Source of the DNA: Myxococcales bacterium
Lineage (GTDB): Bacteria; Myxococcota_A; Polyangia; Polyangiales; Houyiibacteriaceae
Reading direction: 5' to 3'
DNA length: 49,556 bases
Assembly: GCA_024640845.1 (NCBI GenBank)
Contig: JAHEEE010000024.1
Span: forward strand, 1 to 49,556
Within the stretch, counting starts at the first letter, position 1. Each line of letters opens with the position of its first letter. Below the pieces are notes generated by a model. The model did not search any database and had not been told where the DNA came from. It saw only the letters and a program-made list of their open reading frames with translations. The translations under genes were made by a program, and so were the position numbers. Positions 25,389 to 32,722 of this stretch are shown piece after piece.

Positions 25389-27616
25389 CGGGTGCCGCCC
25401 TTGATCAGGGTGAGCATTGGCTTGGGCGCGTAGCCGGCGAGGTAGCCACTCTCCTCGGCGACGTAGATCCAGCCGCGTTCGTCGACCCGCATGAGGTCGG
25501 GGACCAGATCGCATGGAAGGCTCGCGGAGAGCTTCTGGCCGTCGGCGGGCCGGACCACGTGCACCGACGACGCAGGAACGAAGAGCGCGCCTCCCCGAAG
25601 GACGGGTTCGAGTCGGCGCGGGATCTCGTCTGCCAATGCGTCCGCGAGGTTGGTGCTCCAGCGAATCTCGCCAGTGCCTACGTCGAGGGCGCTCAGCTGG
25701 CCGAAGGGCGCATTGACGACCCAGGTCTCGTCGATTGTGAGACCGGCTCCCCCGATACCGAGGCCGGGGTCGCGTGTCTCCCAAAGCTCCTCGCCGGTGG
25801 CGAGGCAATGTGCCGAGAGCGTTGGCTCGTCGCCTGCGCGCGAGATGAGCGCGACGCTTCCGGCGGCGCATGGATCCGATGTCGGCGGCCCCGGCAGCTT
25901 CTGCTGCCAACGCGGTTGCCCGCTGAAGAGGTCAACGGCGAACAGCATGCCTTCCCTCGACCCGCGAACCGCGGCCGCGACCACGGTTTCCTTCCGGACC
26001 AGCGGCTTGAATTGAAAGCATCCTCGCTCGGCGAAACGCCAGACGTCTTCGCCCGTCGCGACGTCGAGGGCGTGAATCGCGTCCTCGCCGCAGGTCACCA
26101 GCAGAATACGACCGACCTTGGTCAGTCGGAACTCGCCCCCACTTCGCGAAGAGAAGCGCCAGCGTGGCTCGCCGGTTCGGACGTCGATTGCGACCAAGCG
26201 GTGACTTCCTTCGGTCACCACCGCCACAGGCGGAATGTTGCCGCCGCCTGCCATGAGGCCCACCGGAGGTCCGCCGATTCGCGGGGTGATTTGCGTCGAG
26301 CAATAGGGTTCGCCGTCTTCGACGCTGCAAAGCTCGACCTCTCCGTCGCTCGACAGTCGGATCAGGACCGACCCGGCCATCAAGGTCGTCGATGCTTGAC
26401 CCGGGCGCGCCCAGAGGACTTCTCCGCTGTCGCGCGAGACCGCGACGACGTGCGTCTGGGTTGCGACGACGAGGCGGTCGCCGCACATGAAGACCGAGTT
26501 GGCGTCCAGGCCTTCGAGGCAGATGCGCCAGCGTTCGTCGAAGAGGAGGGAAGGGAGGTTTCCCGGGGCAGGCCCAAGCTCGGAGTCGCCTTCATGGTGC
26601 ATCCGCAGCCGATCGGGGTCGAGGTTCACGAAGCTGTCTGCGCTTCGTCGCGAGCGAATCTCGCGGCGCAGGGCGCGCACCTCCTCGCGGAGGGCCCGAA
26701 CCCGCAGGTTGCGGCTCTGACCCCGATCCGACGCCACGAGGCTTCGAAGCAAGTCGCTCGCCAGCTTGAGGATCGGAAGCGCCGCTTCTGCGATCGTCAA
26801 CGAGGTGGCGGTGAGGTCTCCGCGTCCCTCCGAAGAGAGCTCGACGCTCACGAGCTGGTGGGACGATTTGCGCATCGCGACCTGGAAGCCGCCGGCGCGG
26901 AGCCTGACGTGGGTCGGTCGTGTGCTGTCCCACGAGTCGACCAGGGTTCGTACCGCGACGACCATGCGGTGCGCCGCGAGCAACACCGGGCCCCGCACCA
27001 ACGAGAGCCGCCTGCCGCGAACGAATGCCCAGAGGTGGCCTTCGAACAAGAGCGCGTGCACGTCGGCACGCGACGAACGGCCCTGCGATGATGAGGACGA
27101 CGGATAGATCGCCGCCTCGTATCCAAAGGCGAGCGGGACATGCTCGCCCGGCGTGTCGAGCTCGCCACCCCGCTGGTTCATCGGCGCGCTACGGCCTTCG
27201 GGGTCAGGCGCGATCTTCGTCGCGAGCGCTCGCTCCGCCACGCGGATCGCGATCTGCCGGGCGGTTGGATCGAGCTCCTCTGCCGCAGTCTCGAGCATCG
27301 ACTGTGCACAAGTGTCCAGGAGTCGCCGGAGCGGGACCTGGCGGTCGAGCTGGTAGACGACGGGCGTGCTGGCCGTTCCGTAGCAACTCACCAAGATGGA
27401 GCTTCCACGGCGAACGAGCGCGTATTCGACCGCGGCGCTCGCGAGCGGCAGCAAGACTTTTCGTCGCGATCCGATCGCGAGTGCAGCCGTAGCGGCCGTC
27501 AACTCGGCCAACGCCGGTATTTCCACATCGAGCTCGGCACCGAGCAGGAGGTTGGCAACACCGAGATTCGCCCGTTTTCGAGCGTGTGAGGGGGATTCGT
27601 CCGGGTGGGCGACCAT
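25385..27616 (-). CDS. PQQ-type beta-propeller protein
   Basis: A 743-residue protein with a C-terminal beta-propeller of the PQQ/BamB-like type. Blades repeat the pattern VVAVSRDSGEVLWAR, LVAIDVRTGEPRWRF, IHALDVATGEDVWRF, LFAVDLFSGQPRWQQ and LSALDVGTGEIRWST. The N-terminal ~400 residues are alpha/beta-rich and unidentified, with a Ser-run (YPSSSSSQG) and an Arg-rich helix (REEVRALRREIRSRR). No signal peptide is visible, so it may be cytoplasmic. The start is the ATG at 27616; the upstream open frame has no coding character. Probably a scaffold or sensor; no enzyme residues are identified. Confidence 0.88.
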   Translation of the reverse strand: MVAHPDESPSHARKRANLGVANLLLGAELDVEIPALAELTAATAALAIGSRRKVLLPLASAAVEYALVRRGSSILVSCYGTASTPVVYQLDRQVPLRRLLDTCAQSMLETAAEELDPTARQIAIRVAERALATKIAPDPEGRSAPMNQRGGELDTPGEHVPLAFGYEAAIYPSSSSSQGRSSRADVHALLFEGHLWAFVRGRRLSLVRGPVLLAAHRMVVAVRTLVDSWDSTRPTHVRLRAGGFQVAMRKSSHQLVSVELSSEGRGDLTATSLTIAEAALPILKLASDLLRSLVASDRGQSRNLRVRALREEVRALRREIRSRRSADSFVNLDPDRLRMHHEGDSELGPAPGNLPSLLFDERWRICLEGLDANSVFMCGDRLVVATQTHVVAVSRDSGEVLWARPGQASTTLMAGSVLIRLSSDGEVELCSVEDGEPYCSTQITPRIGGPPVGLMAGGGNIPPVAVVTEGSHRLVAIDVRTGEPRWRFSSRSGGEFRLTKVGRILLVTCGEDAIHALDVATGEDVWRFAERGCFQFKPLVRKETVVAAAVRGSREGMLFAVDLFSGQPRWQQKLPGPPTSDPCAAGSVALISRAGDEPTLSAHCLATGEELWETRDPGLGIGGAGLTIDETWVVNAPFGQLSALDVGTGEIRWSTNLADALADEIPRRLEPVLRGGALFVPASSVHVVRPADGQKLSASLPCDLVPDLMRVDERGWIYVAEESGYLAGYAPKPMLTLIKGGTR

Positions 27617-27686
27617 GTTGTTTTTCCAACGCGAGCTGGGAAGAAAATGGTACTTGCTGCGTTCGAGTCGGATCCAAAAAAAGGCG

Positions 27687-27705
27687 TGTTGACGTATATG
27701 TTGAC
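27687..27705. promoter_or_regulatory. Direct repeat in divergent promoter region
   Basis: TGTTGAC occurs at 27687-27693 and again at 27699-27705, a 12-base period close to one DNA turn. It lies in the ~100-base gap between the propeller gene (minus) and the Nudix gene (plus). It could be a regulator site; the second copy also looks like a -35 box, but the start is too close for that to serve the Nudix gene. Confidence 0.35.
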
Positions 27706-27719
27706 AGCGCAGGATGGGG

Positions 27720-28133
27720 ATGGGCGACGAAGCAAAACAATGGGTCGCTGTGACGGTGCTGGTGTTTCGCAGCGGCCGGGTGTTGTCGATGCGCCGCGCC
27801 GCAACGCAGCAGGCGGGGCCGGGGCTGTGGGAGGGCGTATCAGGACGCGTCCGTGTCGGCGAAGATCCGATCGCCGCGGCTCGACGAGAGATCGTCGAGG
27901 AAACCGGGCTTCGGGTTCGCGTTCTTCCGCAACCGATCACGGCCTATGCGGCGCTTCGAAGGGGGGAGCCCATGACGGTGATCGTCTTCAGCGCGATTCA
28001 CGAGAGCGGTGAAGTCACATTGTCGGACGAGCACGATGACTACCGGTGGTGTGACATCGACGAGCTCACCGAGCTTGGAGCCCCGGTGCAGCTCGCGGAT
28101 GCGGCGCGTGTCGCCTGGCCCCGGTCGGAGTAG
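27720..28133 (+). CDS. Nudix hydrolase
   Basis: A 137-residue Nudix-fold pyrophosphohydrolase. The Nudix box matches the consensus exactly: G, five residues, E, seven residues, then REIVEETGL (GRVRVGEDPIAAAR...). It would cleave a nucleoside diphosphate linked to another group; the upstream segment VLVFRSGRVLSMRRA and QAGPGLWEG suggest the MutT/NUDT-like side. The ATG at 27720 has AGGA five bases upstream; an ATG six bases earlier is an alternative. Its last 68 bases overlap the end of the convergent glycosyltransferase gene. Confidence 0.93.
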   Translation: MGDEAKQWVAVTVLVFRSGRVLSMRRAATQQAGPGLWEGVSGRVRVGEDPIAAARREIVEETGLRVRVLPQPITAYAALRRGEPMTVIVFSAIHESGEVTLSDEHDDYRWCDIDELTELGAPVQLADAARVAWPRSE

Positions 28134-29259
28134 CAGCTGCCGCGCCGAGCCACTCTTGCATGGCCTCGACGTACGCAGGCGCACTGTGGTGCGATGCGAG
28201 GTATGTCGATGCTCGTTCAACGAGGCGATTCGCTGCTTCCGGATCGCGGAGCAGGCGCACCGCTTCGAGCGCGATTGCTTCAGAATCGTCATTCGGGACG
28301 ACGGCACAGCTATCTGCGATCGGCAGCGCTGCGGAGGCCCGCTCCATCGCGACGACCGGCACTCTTCGCGAGAAGGCGTCCAACATCTTGATCGGGAGAC
28401 CGCCTTCCGTGCGCCGTGGGACCCAAGCAAGGTCCGCAGCCCCGTGGACGCACATGCGGAGGCGCTCCGAGCTGAGCCCACGGAAATCCAAGGCGTTGGC
28501 GACGCCGCGAACGCTTGCAGCTCGCTGGGCCGCTCCGGTGTCCGATTCGGTCGCGACCAGAAGCCGAGCCTTTCCTTCCACGCGGCGCAGCTTCGCCAGA
28601 GCGTCGAGCAGATGCTCCCATCCTTGGTAGCGATCGAGGTTGCCGGCGTAGAGGCAGATCCTCGCATCGGCCGGCAGATCGAGAGCAGCACGCGCGGCGT
28701 CTTTCGGCACGCGCGCGACCGAGGCCGGCCAGGGGACCGGGACGTAGTGTGCGCCCTGAAGCAGGCTGGCGAGCGATGGTGCGACGGCCGCAACGCGAGC
28801 AGCGCGCGCGCAGACCCAGTGCTCGGCTGCGCGCCCGATCGCGTTCACCGCCGAACGAGGCAGCCTCGGAAAGTAGACGGGCAGCTCGTGGGAGAGAGAC
28901 GTGTGTGCGAGGTAGTACACCGGCGCGACGTTCGCGACGATGGAGGTCAGCGCAGCCTCGATGTGGTGCGCGACAATCGCCTTCGGTCGCAGGCGCCGAG
29001 CGAGGGCTCGTATCGACGCGACGAAGCGCGCATCGAGGGCGACCTTGCCCCAGGACGGGCCGGATCGAAGAGAGCGAACTTTCGGGAAATCCGGCGTTCG
29101 ATGCACCTCGTAGGGTGCGTCGAGCGCGTATGCGCCGTGTGCGTAGGTGAGGAGATGGGCTGGGTGCGCAGACGTCGACCAAGCCCGCAGCATCGCATCG
29201 ACGGCAGCCTGCGTGCCTTGGTGGCTCGGGAATGGCAGGCATGCGACGTGCAAAATCAT
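28066..29259 (-). CDS. Group 1 (GT4-like) glycosyltransferase
   Basis: A 397-residue GT-B-fold glycosyltransferase. The N-terminal half begins MILHVACLPFPSHQG; the C-terminal half carries RICLYAGNLDRYQGWEHLL, LLVATES, ADLAWVPRRTEGGLPIKMLDAFSRRVPVVA, where the Glu/Gly-rich donor-binding loop of GT4 enzymes lies. Substrates cannot be inferred. The ATG at 29259 overlaps the stop of the upstream alkaline-phosphatase-like gene (ATGA). The C-terminal ~20 codons overlap the Nudix gene on the other strand and read as a Pro/Ala/His/Arg tail, so the tail may be recently acquired. Confidence 0.9.
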   Translation of the reverse strand: MILHVACLPFPSHQGTQAAVDAMLRAWSTSAHPAHLLTYAHGAYALDAPYEVHRTPDFPKVRSLRSGPSWGKVALDARFVASIRALARRLRPKAIVAHHIEAALTSIVANVAPVYYLAHTSLSHELPVYFPRLPRSAVNAIGRAAEHWVCARAARVAAVAPSLASLLQGAHYVPVPWPASVARVPKDAARAALDLPADARICLYAGNLDRYQGWEHLLDALAKLRRVEGKARLLVATESDTGAAQRAASVRGVANALDFRGLSSERLRMCVHGAADLAWVPRRTEGGLPIKMLDAFSRRVPVVAMERASAALPIADSCAVVPNDDSEAIALEAVRLLRDPEAANRLVERASTYLASHHSAPAYVEAMQEWLGAAAATPTGARRHAPHPRAAPGLQAR

Positions 29260-30920
29260 TCGATGTAGCCAAGAGCGCGCAGCCGCGCTTCAACGCGCGC
29301 GCCGTTGGGACGCATGCGGCGGCGGGCCTCGGTGACCGGGGGCAGCGGCCGCGACCTGATGACATCCGTTTCCTCGAGCGCCTCCCAAAGGACGCGACCT
29401 GCAAACGAGGTCGGTACCGAGAGACCCAGGCGTTCAAGCAGCGTTGCGCTCAAATCCGCAATATGCGCGTCGATCCTCCCGGCAGCTCGAATACTCGGCC
29501 CCCCGAGGGCCATGAAGCCATGCGAGCGATGGCTTCCAGGAAGGCTTCGACCCTTTTTGCCGAGATACTCGTCTTCAGAGAGCCGCCGGAAGGATTGCGT
29601 TTGCTTGCCGCTTGGCATGAGGTTGTAGGAGTAGCCCGCGTCGAGCTCGAGCTCGACGAGGAGGTCCGGCGCGCGGTCCACGTGTGGCCCGTCGAAGAGA
29701 TCTTCCCTCGGGATGATGTCTCGAAAGACCCGGTTGCCGGTCCAGGGATCGCGCGTGCCGAGGAGCGCCGCGCGCACACGAAGCGCAGTGTCACGCATTT
29801 CCTCACGCGGTACGATGCCATTCGGTTCGCGTCCTTTGACGTTCAGATGGATGCCGGGGAAGTAGTTGAGCTCGTCGCTGAATGCGATGGTCTCTGCCAT
29901 ATCGATGGCGCCGAAGCGTACACTCGATTCAAGACGGCTCGGGAGCCACGCATTGCCGAGGCGAAAAATTCGCTCTCGCAAACGCGGCGGCAAACCACGA
30001 AGGGCCAGCTCCTTCAATTTGGCCGCGCTGTCCCCGCGCTTCGTTCGGAAGCGCAGGAGACCCTGATCGGCGAGAAGCCGATTGAGGTGCAACACCTTGT
30101 CGGAGGATCCGCCAGATCCGTGGTCGCTCAGTACGGTCACCTCGGTTTCCGCGCCGCTCGCGTCGAGGAGCGTGCCCACCGATTGGTCGAGCGCTCGGTA
30201 GACGCGGCGGAGCCCATCGCGCGCCGCGGCTGTGACGTGTTCGGGCCGACGCGGCGACTCGGGATCATGATGGGCCCATAGGTAGTGGGACGCAGTGTCG
30301 CTTTCCCCGAAGTACACAGCGAAGACATCCCAATCCTCGCGGTCGAGCAGCCAACGGGCCCACCCGGTCTTGCGAAGGGCACGGCGCTCCAGCGCTGCCG
30401 GCAATCGATCGACCCATCCGGGCTCGTCGGCGTGGAACTCGTCCACGTCGTCGAAGGTCGGGGGGCCGAACTCACGCAACGTCTGGTCGTAGAGCGACGG
30501 TGGCCACATGAACGAGCGGTCGGCTTCGAACGCCACGGGCGCATCCCAACCGCTGACGAACACACCGTGCTCTAGCTCTTCGGGCGGCCACGTCGCGGGA
30601 AAGCTCAGACAAGCGCAGCGAAGACTGAGCGCGTCGAGTTGCTTGAAGATGGTTGGCGCCTCGCGCACCGTCCCCGCCGTGAATCGCACCTGGTATCCGT
30701 TGCGCGTCGTGAAATCGAAGACGCCGTGTCGCGCGGGGTCGAGCCCGGTCAGAAACGTGGTCCAGTTCGGCAGCGTCGCCGGCGGCTGCACCGACTCGAG
30801 GGCGGCGTACGCTCCGCGCTCCATCAGGGAATGGAGATTGGGGAGCGGATGCGGACCGAGCTGCTGGACGACTCCGAGATCGAGACCGTCGAGACCAATG
30901 ACCAGTGCGCGTGCCGACAC
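29256..30920 (-). CDS. Alkaline phosphatase superfamily (nucleotide pyrophosphatase/phosphodiesterase-like) protein 1
   Basis: A 554-residue metal-dependent phospho-transferase-fold protein. Metal ligands and nucleophile are visible: VIGLDGLDLG near the start, Thr in LPNWTTFLTG, GESDTASHYLWAH, LSDHGSGG and HRSHGFMALGG. No signal peptide, so apparently cytosolic. GTG at 30920 begins directly with SARALVIGLDG. Superfamily members hydrolyse phosphate mono- or diesters; the exact activity is open. Overlap with the glycosyltransferase start shows the two are translated together, suggesting glycan or glycolipid phosphate processing (inference). Confidence 0.9.
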   Translation of the reverse strand: MSARALVIGLDGLDLGVVQQLGPHPLPNLHSLMERGAYAALESVQPPATLPNWTTFLTGLDPARHGVFDFTTRNGYQVRFTAGTVREAPTIFKQLDALSLRCACLSFPATWPPEELEHGVFVSGWDAPVAFEADRSFMWPPSLYDQTLREFGPPTFDDVDEFHADEPGWVDRLPAALERRALRKTGWARWLLDREDWDVFAVYFGESDTASHYLWAHHDPESPRRPEHVTAAARDGLRRVYRALDQSVGTLLDASGAETEVTVLSDHGSGGSSDKVLHLNRLLADQGLLRFRTKRGDSAAKLKELALRGLPPRLRERIFRLGNAWLPSRLESSVRFGAIDMAETIAFSDELNYFPGIHLNVKGREPNGIVPREEMRDTALRVRAALLGTRDPWTGNRVFRDIIPREDLFDGPHVDRAPDLLVELELDAGYSYNLMPSGKQTQSFRRLSEDEYLGKKGRSLPGSHRSHGFMALGGPSIRAAGRIDAHIADLSATLLERLGLSVPTSFAGRVLWEALEETDVIRSRPLPPVTEARRRMRPNGARVEARLRALGYIE

Positions 30921-31021
30921 GTGGGCAGGCTAGCACCGTCCTGACGCTGAGCTCCATACGCGAGTGGCGTCGGGAGGTTTGTTTACAACCACCCGCCCGG
31001 ACGCCTTCGGCGGCTGTTGGT

Positions 31022-31150
31022 CCCGCCCCACCGCCCCCACACTATCTCCTACCCCCGCCCGTAGTCCTCCCTCCGCGCCCCTTGCTTCGCTCGGGCTTGG
31101 CGGCGCTTCGCGCCGGGCTTCGCCGTTCCGGCTCGCGCTGCCGCGCATGA
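31022..31150 (-). repeat. GAA-loop hairpin repeat, copy 1
   Basis: Reverse-strand copy of the element also present at 47449-47565 and 47605-47712. On the plus strand, stems are GCCC/GGGC (31077-31080 with 31093-31096), CGGCGC/GCGCCG around TTC (31101-31115) and GCCG/CGGC around TTC (31122-31132). The first and third differ in sequence from the other copies but keep pairing. It ends in a C-rich (minus-strand G-rich) tract. Confidence 0.8.
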
Positions 31151-31176
31151 CTTGGTGGGGCCCTCGCGTTTACTCA

Positions 31177-31293
31177 GGAGAATCGGTCGGGATGCGCGGC
31201 ACAGGGAGTGGGCGGGAGGCAAGTTGTATTCCGCCGTGTGTCGACGGCCGAGCGGGCCCCGCTCCCGAGCACGTGCGTCGCGACCGATTCTCC
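31177..31293 (-). ncRNA. Candidate structured RNA or MITE-like long hairpin
   Basis: GGAGAATCGGTCG at 31177-31189 has a perfect reverse complement at 31281-31293. The pairing continues inward with one mismatch and two G-U wobbles to 31198/31272, giving a ~22-bp stem. A second stem pairs 31204-31212 with 31258-31266. The nested layout argues against chance. It lies 52 bases downstream of the second phosphatase-like gene. No target-site duplication is visible at the ends, so a mobile element is not demonstrated. Confidence 0.5.
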
Positions 31294-31344
31294 GATCCGT
31301 GAACCGGCGCACCATTCGAGGGTGTTCGCTAGCGCCAACGCAGC

Positions 31345-32718
31345 CTACCTCGACCAATCCCTTCCCAAAATCCCCGGGGGCCTCTCCACTCCGAACAGCC
31401 CGAGCACGGTCGGCGTGATGTCGTAGATCTCGGCCCCCTCGACCCTTCCTCTGCGCGTGACTTTTCCACCGCTCATGATGAAGATGCCATTCCACCCGTG
31501 GTTGCAGCCGTCGGGTCCGGTGTCGTTCTCCGTGAGGACCCTCCGGCCCGTACCGACCGACCCGATCGCGCGGAGCTTGAGGTCGTCGAAGTACACCATG
31601 AGGTCGGGCGGAAACCCGCGGGTCTGGAGGTAGTATTCCTGTGGGACACGGACTTGAACCGGGATGGGCGCGCCATCGTCATCGTGCAGCGCTTCGAGAT
31701 CCTTCCGCAGCCCTGCGCGCAGCGCTGCGACCTTGGCGCCGGGAATGATGCCAGCCGGCTCGCGGCCGGCGACGTTGAAGAAGACCCGCGCGTAGTAGCC
31801 CCCTTCCGCCCATGCCTTCGTGCGACCCCAATCGATCTCGTCGTGGCTCAAACGCCCGGTTTGCTCAATCGGCTTCCGAAGGGCCAGGTAGCCTCGCTCG
31901 ATCAGCCAGTCGTTGATGCAGAAGCCCCCGTGCATCGCGCGCGCTCCGTGATCGCTGACGACCAGTACGACCGAGTCGTCGTCGAGACCCGCGCAGAGCC
32001 TGCCGATGTGGTCGTCGAGCCGCGCGTAGTAGTCGCGCCCAAGGCCCTCGAACGAATTGCCGCTCTCGTGCCTCGGGTGTTCGGGATCGATGTAGCGCCA
32101 AAACGCGTGATGAAACCGATCGACCCCGATCTCGACCATCATCATGAAGTCCGGCTCGTGTTCGTTCCAGATGAAGCGCGCGATCTCGAAGTGCTGTTCG
32201 GTCATCGCCACGATGTCTCGATAAATCCGATCGAGGTCGTCCGACCGAAAGTCATCGACGTCTGCTTGATACCGGCCGAATCGTCCTTCGAGATCGGCTT
32301 CGAGCCCGCGAGGGAAGCACCAGGGCTCGTCGCCGCCTGGGTACAGGAAGCCCGACACCAGCTGTCCGCGAACCGGGGTCGGCGGGAAGGTGAGCGGAAC
32401 GAACAACGGAGCCACGCGAAGGCCCTGCTCGCCCAGCCAATCCCACAGACGCTTCACGCGCACGTCTGCACCGGTAGCCAAGCGAAGCCCCGTCTCACCC
32501 ACGATGCGGTTTCTGAAGCCGTAGAGCCCGAGCTCGCCGGCGTCGCGGCCGCTCACCATACATGTCCATGCGGGCACGGTAATCGGCGGCTCGGAGCTTC
32601 GCATCGGGCCCCAAGTTCCCTGGTCCATCAGCCGGGCGACATTCGGCATCGAGCCCAGATAACGACCGAACACGAGCTCAGGCGCCGCACAGTCGAGCCC
32701 GATCACCACCACTCTCAC
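31345..32718 (-). CDS. Alkaline phosphatase superfamily protein 2
   Basis: A 457-residue relative of the gene at 29256, in the same superfamily. Visible residues: VVVIGLDCAAPEL at the start, Thr in TVPAWTCMVSG, EIGVDRFHHAFWRYID, VVSDHGARAMHGG and CNHGWNGIFIMSG. The start is GTG 32718, four bases after the stop of the hybrid kinase; the upstream extension of the frame runs into that gene. No signal peptide. Substrate unknown; the family includes phosphoglycerol transferases and phosphodiesterases acting on lipids and glycans. Placement directly behind a kinase gene implies coexpression. Confidence 0.9.
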   Translation of the reverse strand: MRVVVIGLDCAAPELVFGRYLGSMPNVARLMDQGTWGPMRSSEPPITVPAWTCMVSGRDAGELGLYGFRNRIVGETGLRLATGADVRVKRLWDWLGEQGLRVAPLFVPLTFPPTPVRGQLVSGFLYPGGDEPWCFPRGLEADLEGRFGRYQADVDDFRSDDLDRIYRDIVAMTEQHFEIARFIWNEHEPDFMMMVEIGVDRFHHAFWRYIDPEHPRHESGNSFEGLGRDYYARLDDHIGRLCAGLDDDSVVLVVSDHGARAMHGGFCINDWLIERGYLALRKPIEQTGRLSHDEIDWGRTKAWAEGGYYARVFFNVAGREPAGIIPGAKVAALRAGLRKDLEALHDDDGAPIPVQVRVPQEYYLQTRGFPPDLMVYFDDLKLRAIGSVGTGRRVLTENDTGPDGCNHGWNGIFIMSGGKVTRRGRVEGAEIYDITPTVLGLFGVERPPGILGRDWSR

Positions 32719-32722
32719 ATGA

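Larger units (their letters stand above)
30921..31344. other. Gene-free gap with structured repeat and long hairpin
   Basis: A 424-base gap between two minus-strand phosphatase-like genes. Open frames exist but are Arg/Pro/Ala-rich and shared with the intergenic repeats at 47449-47712, so they are not genes. Contents seen: repeat copy 1 (31022-31150) and the long imperfect hairpin at 31177-31293. Nothing else is identified in 30921-31020 or 31294-31344. Confidence 0.7.

Noticed and set aside
24210-25910. A 566-residue minus-strand open frame
   Set aside because: It crosses the VWA lipoprotein and propeller genes in the wrong frame and is Arg/Ala-rich.
29232-30281. A 349-residue plus-strand open frame
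   Set aside because: Antisense to the first phosphatase-like gene, whose metal ligands are intact; no family similarity.
31177-31293. Insertion sequence or MITE with terminal inverted repeats
   Set aside because: No target-site duplication or transposase is visible, and the pairing continues inward as one long hairpin; kept as a structured element instead.
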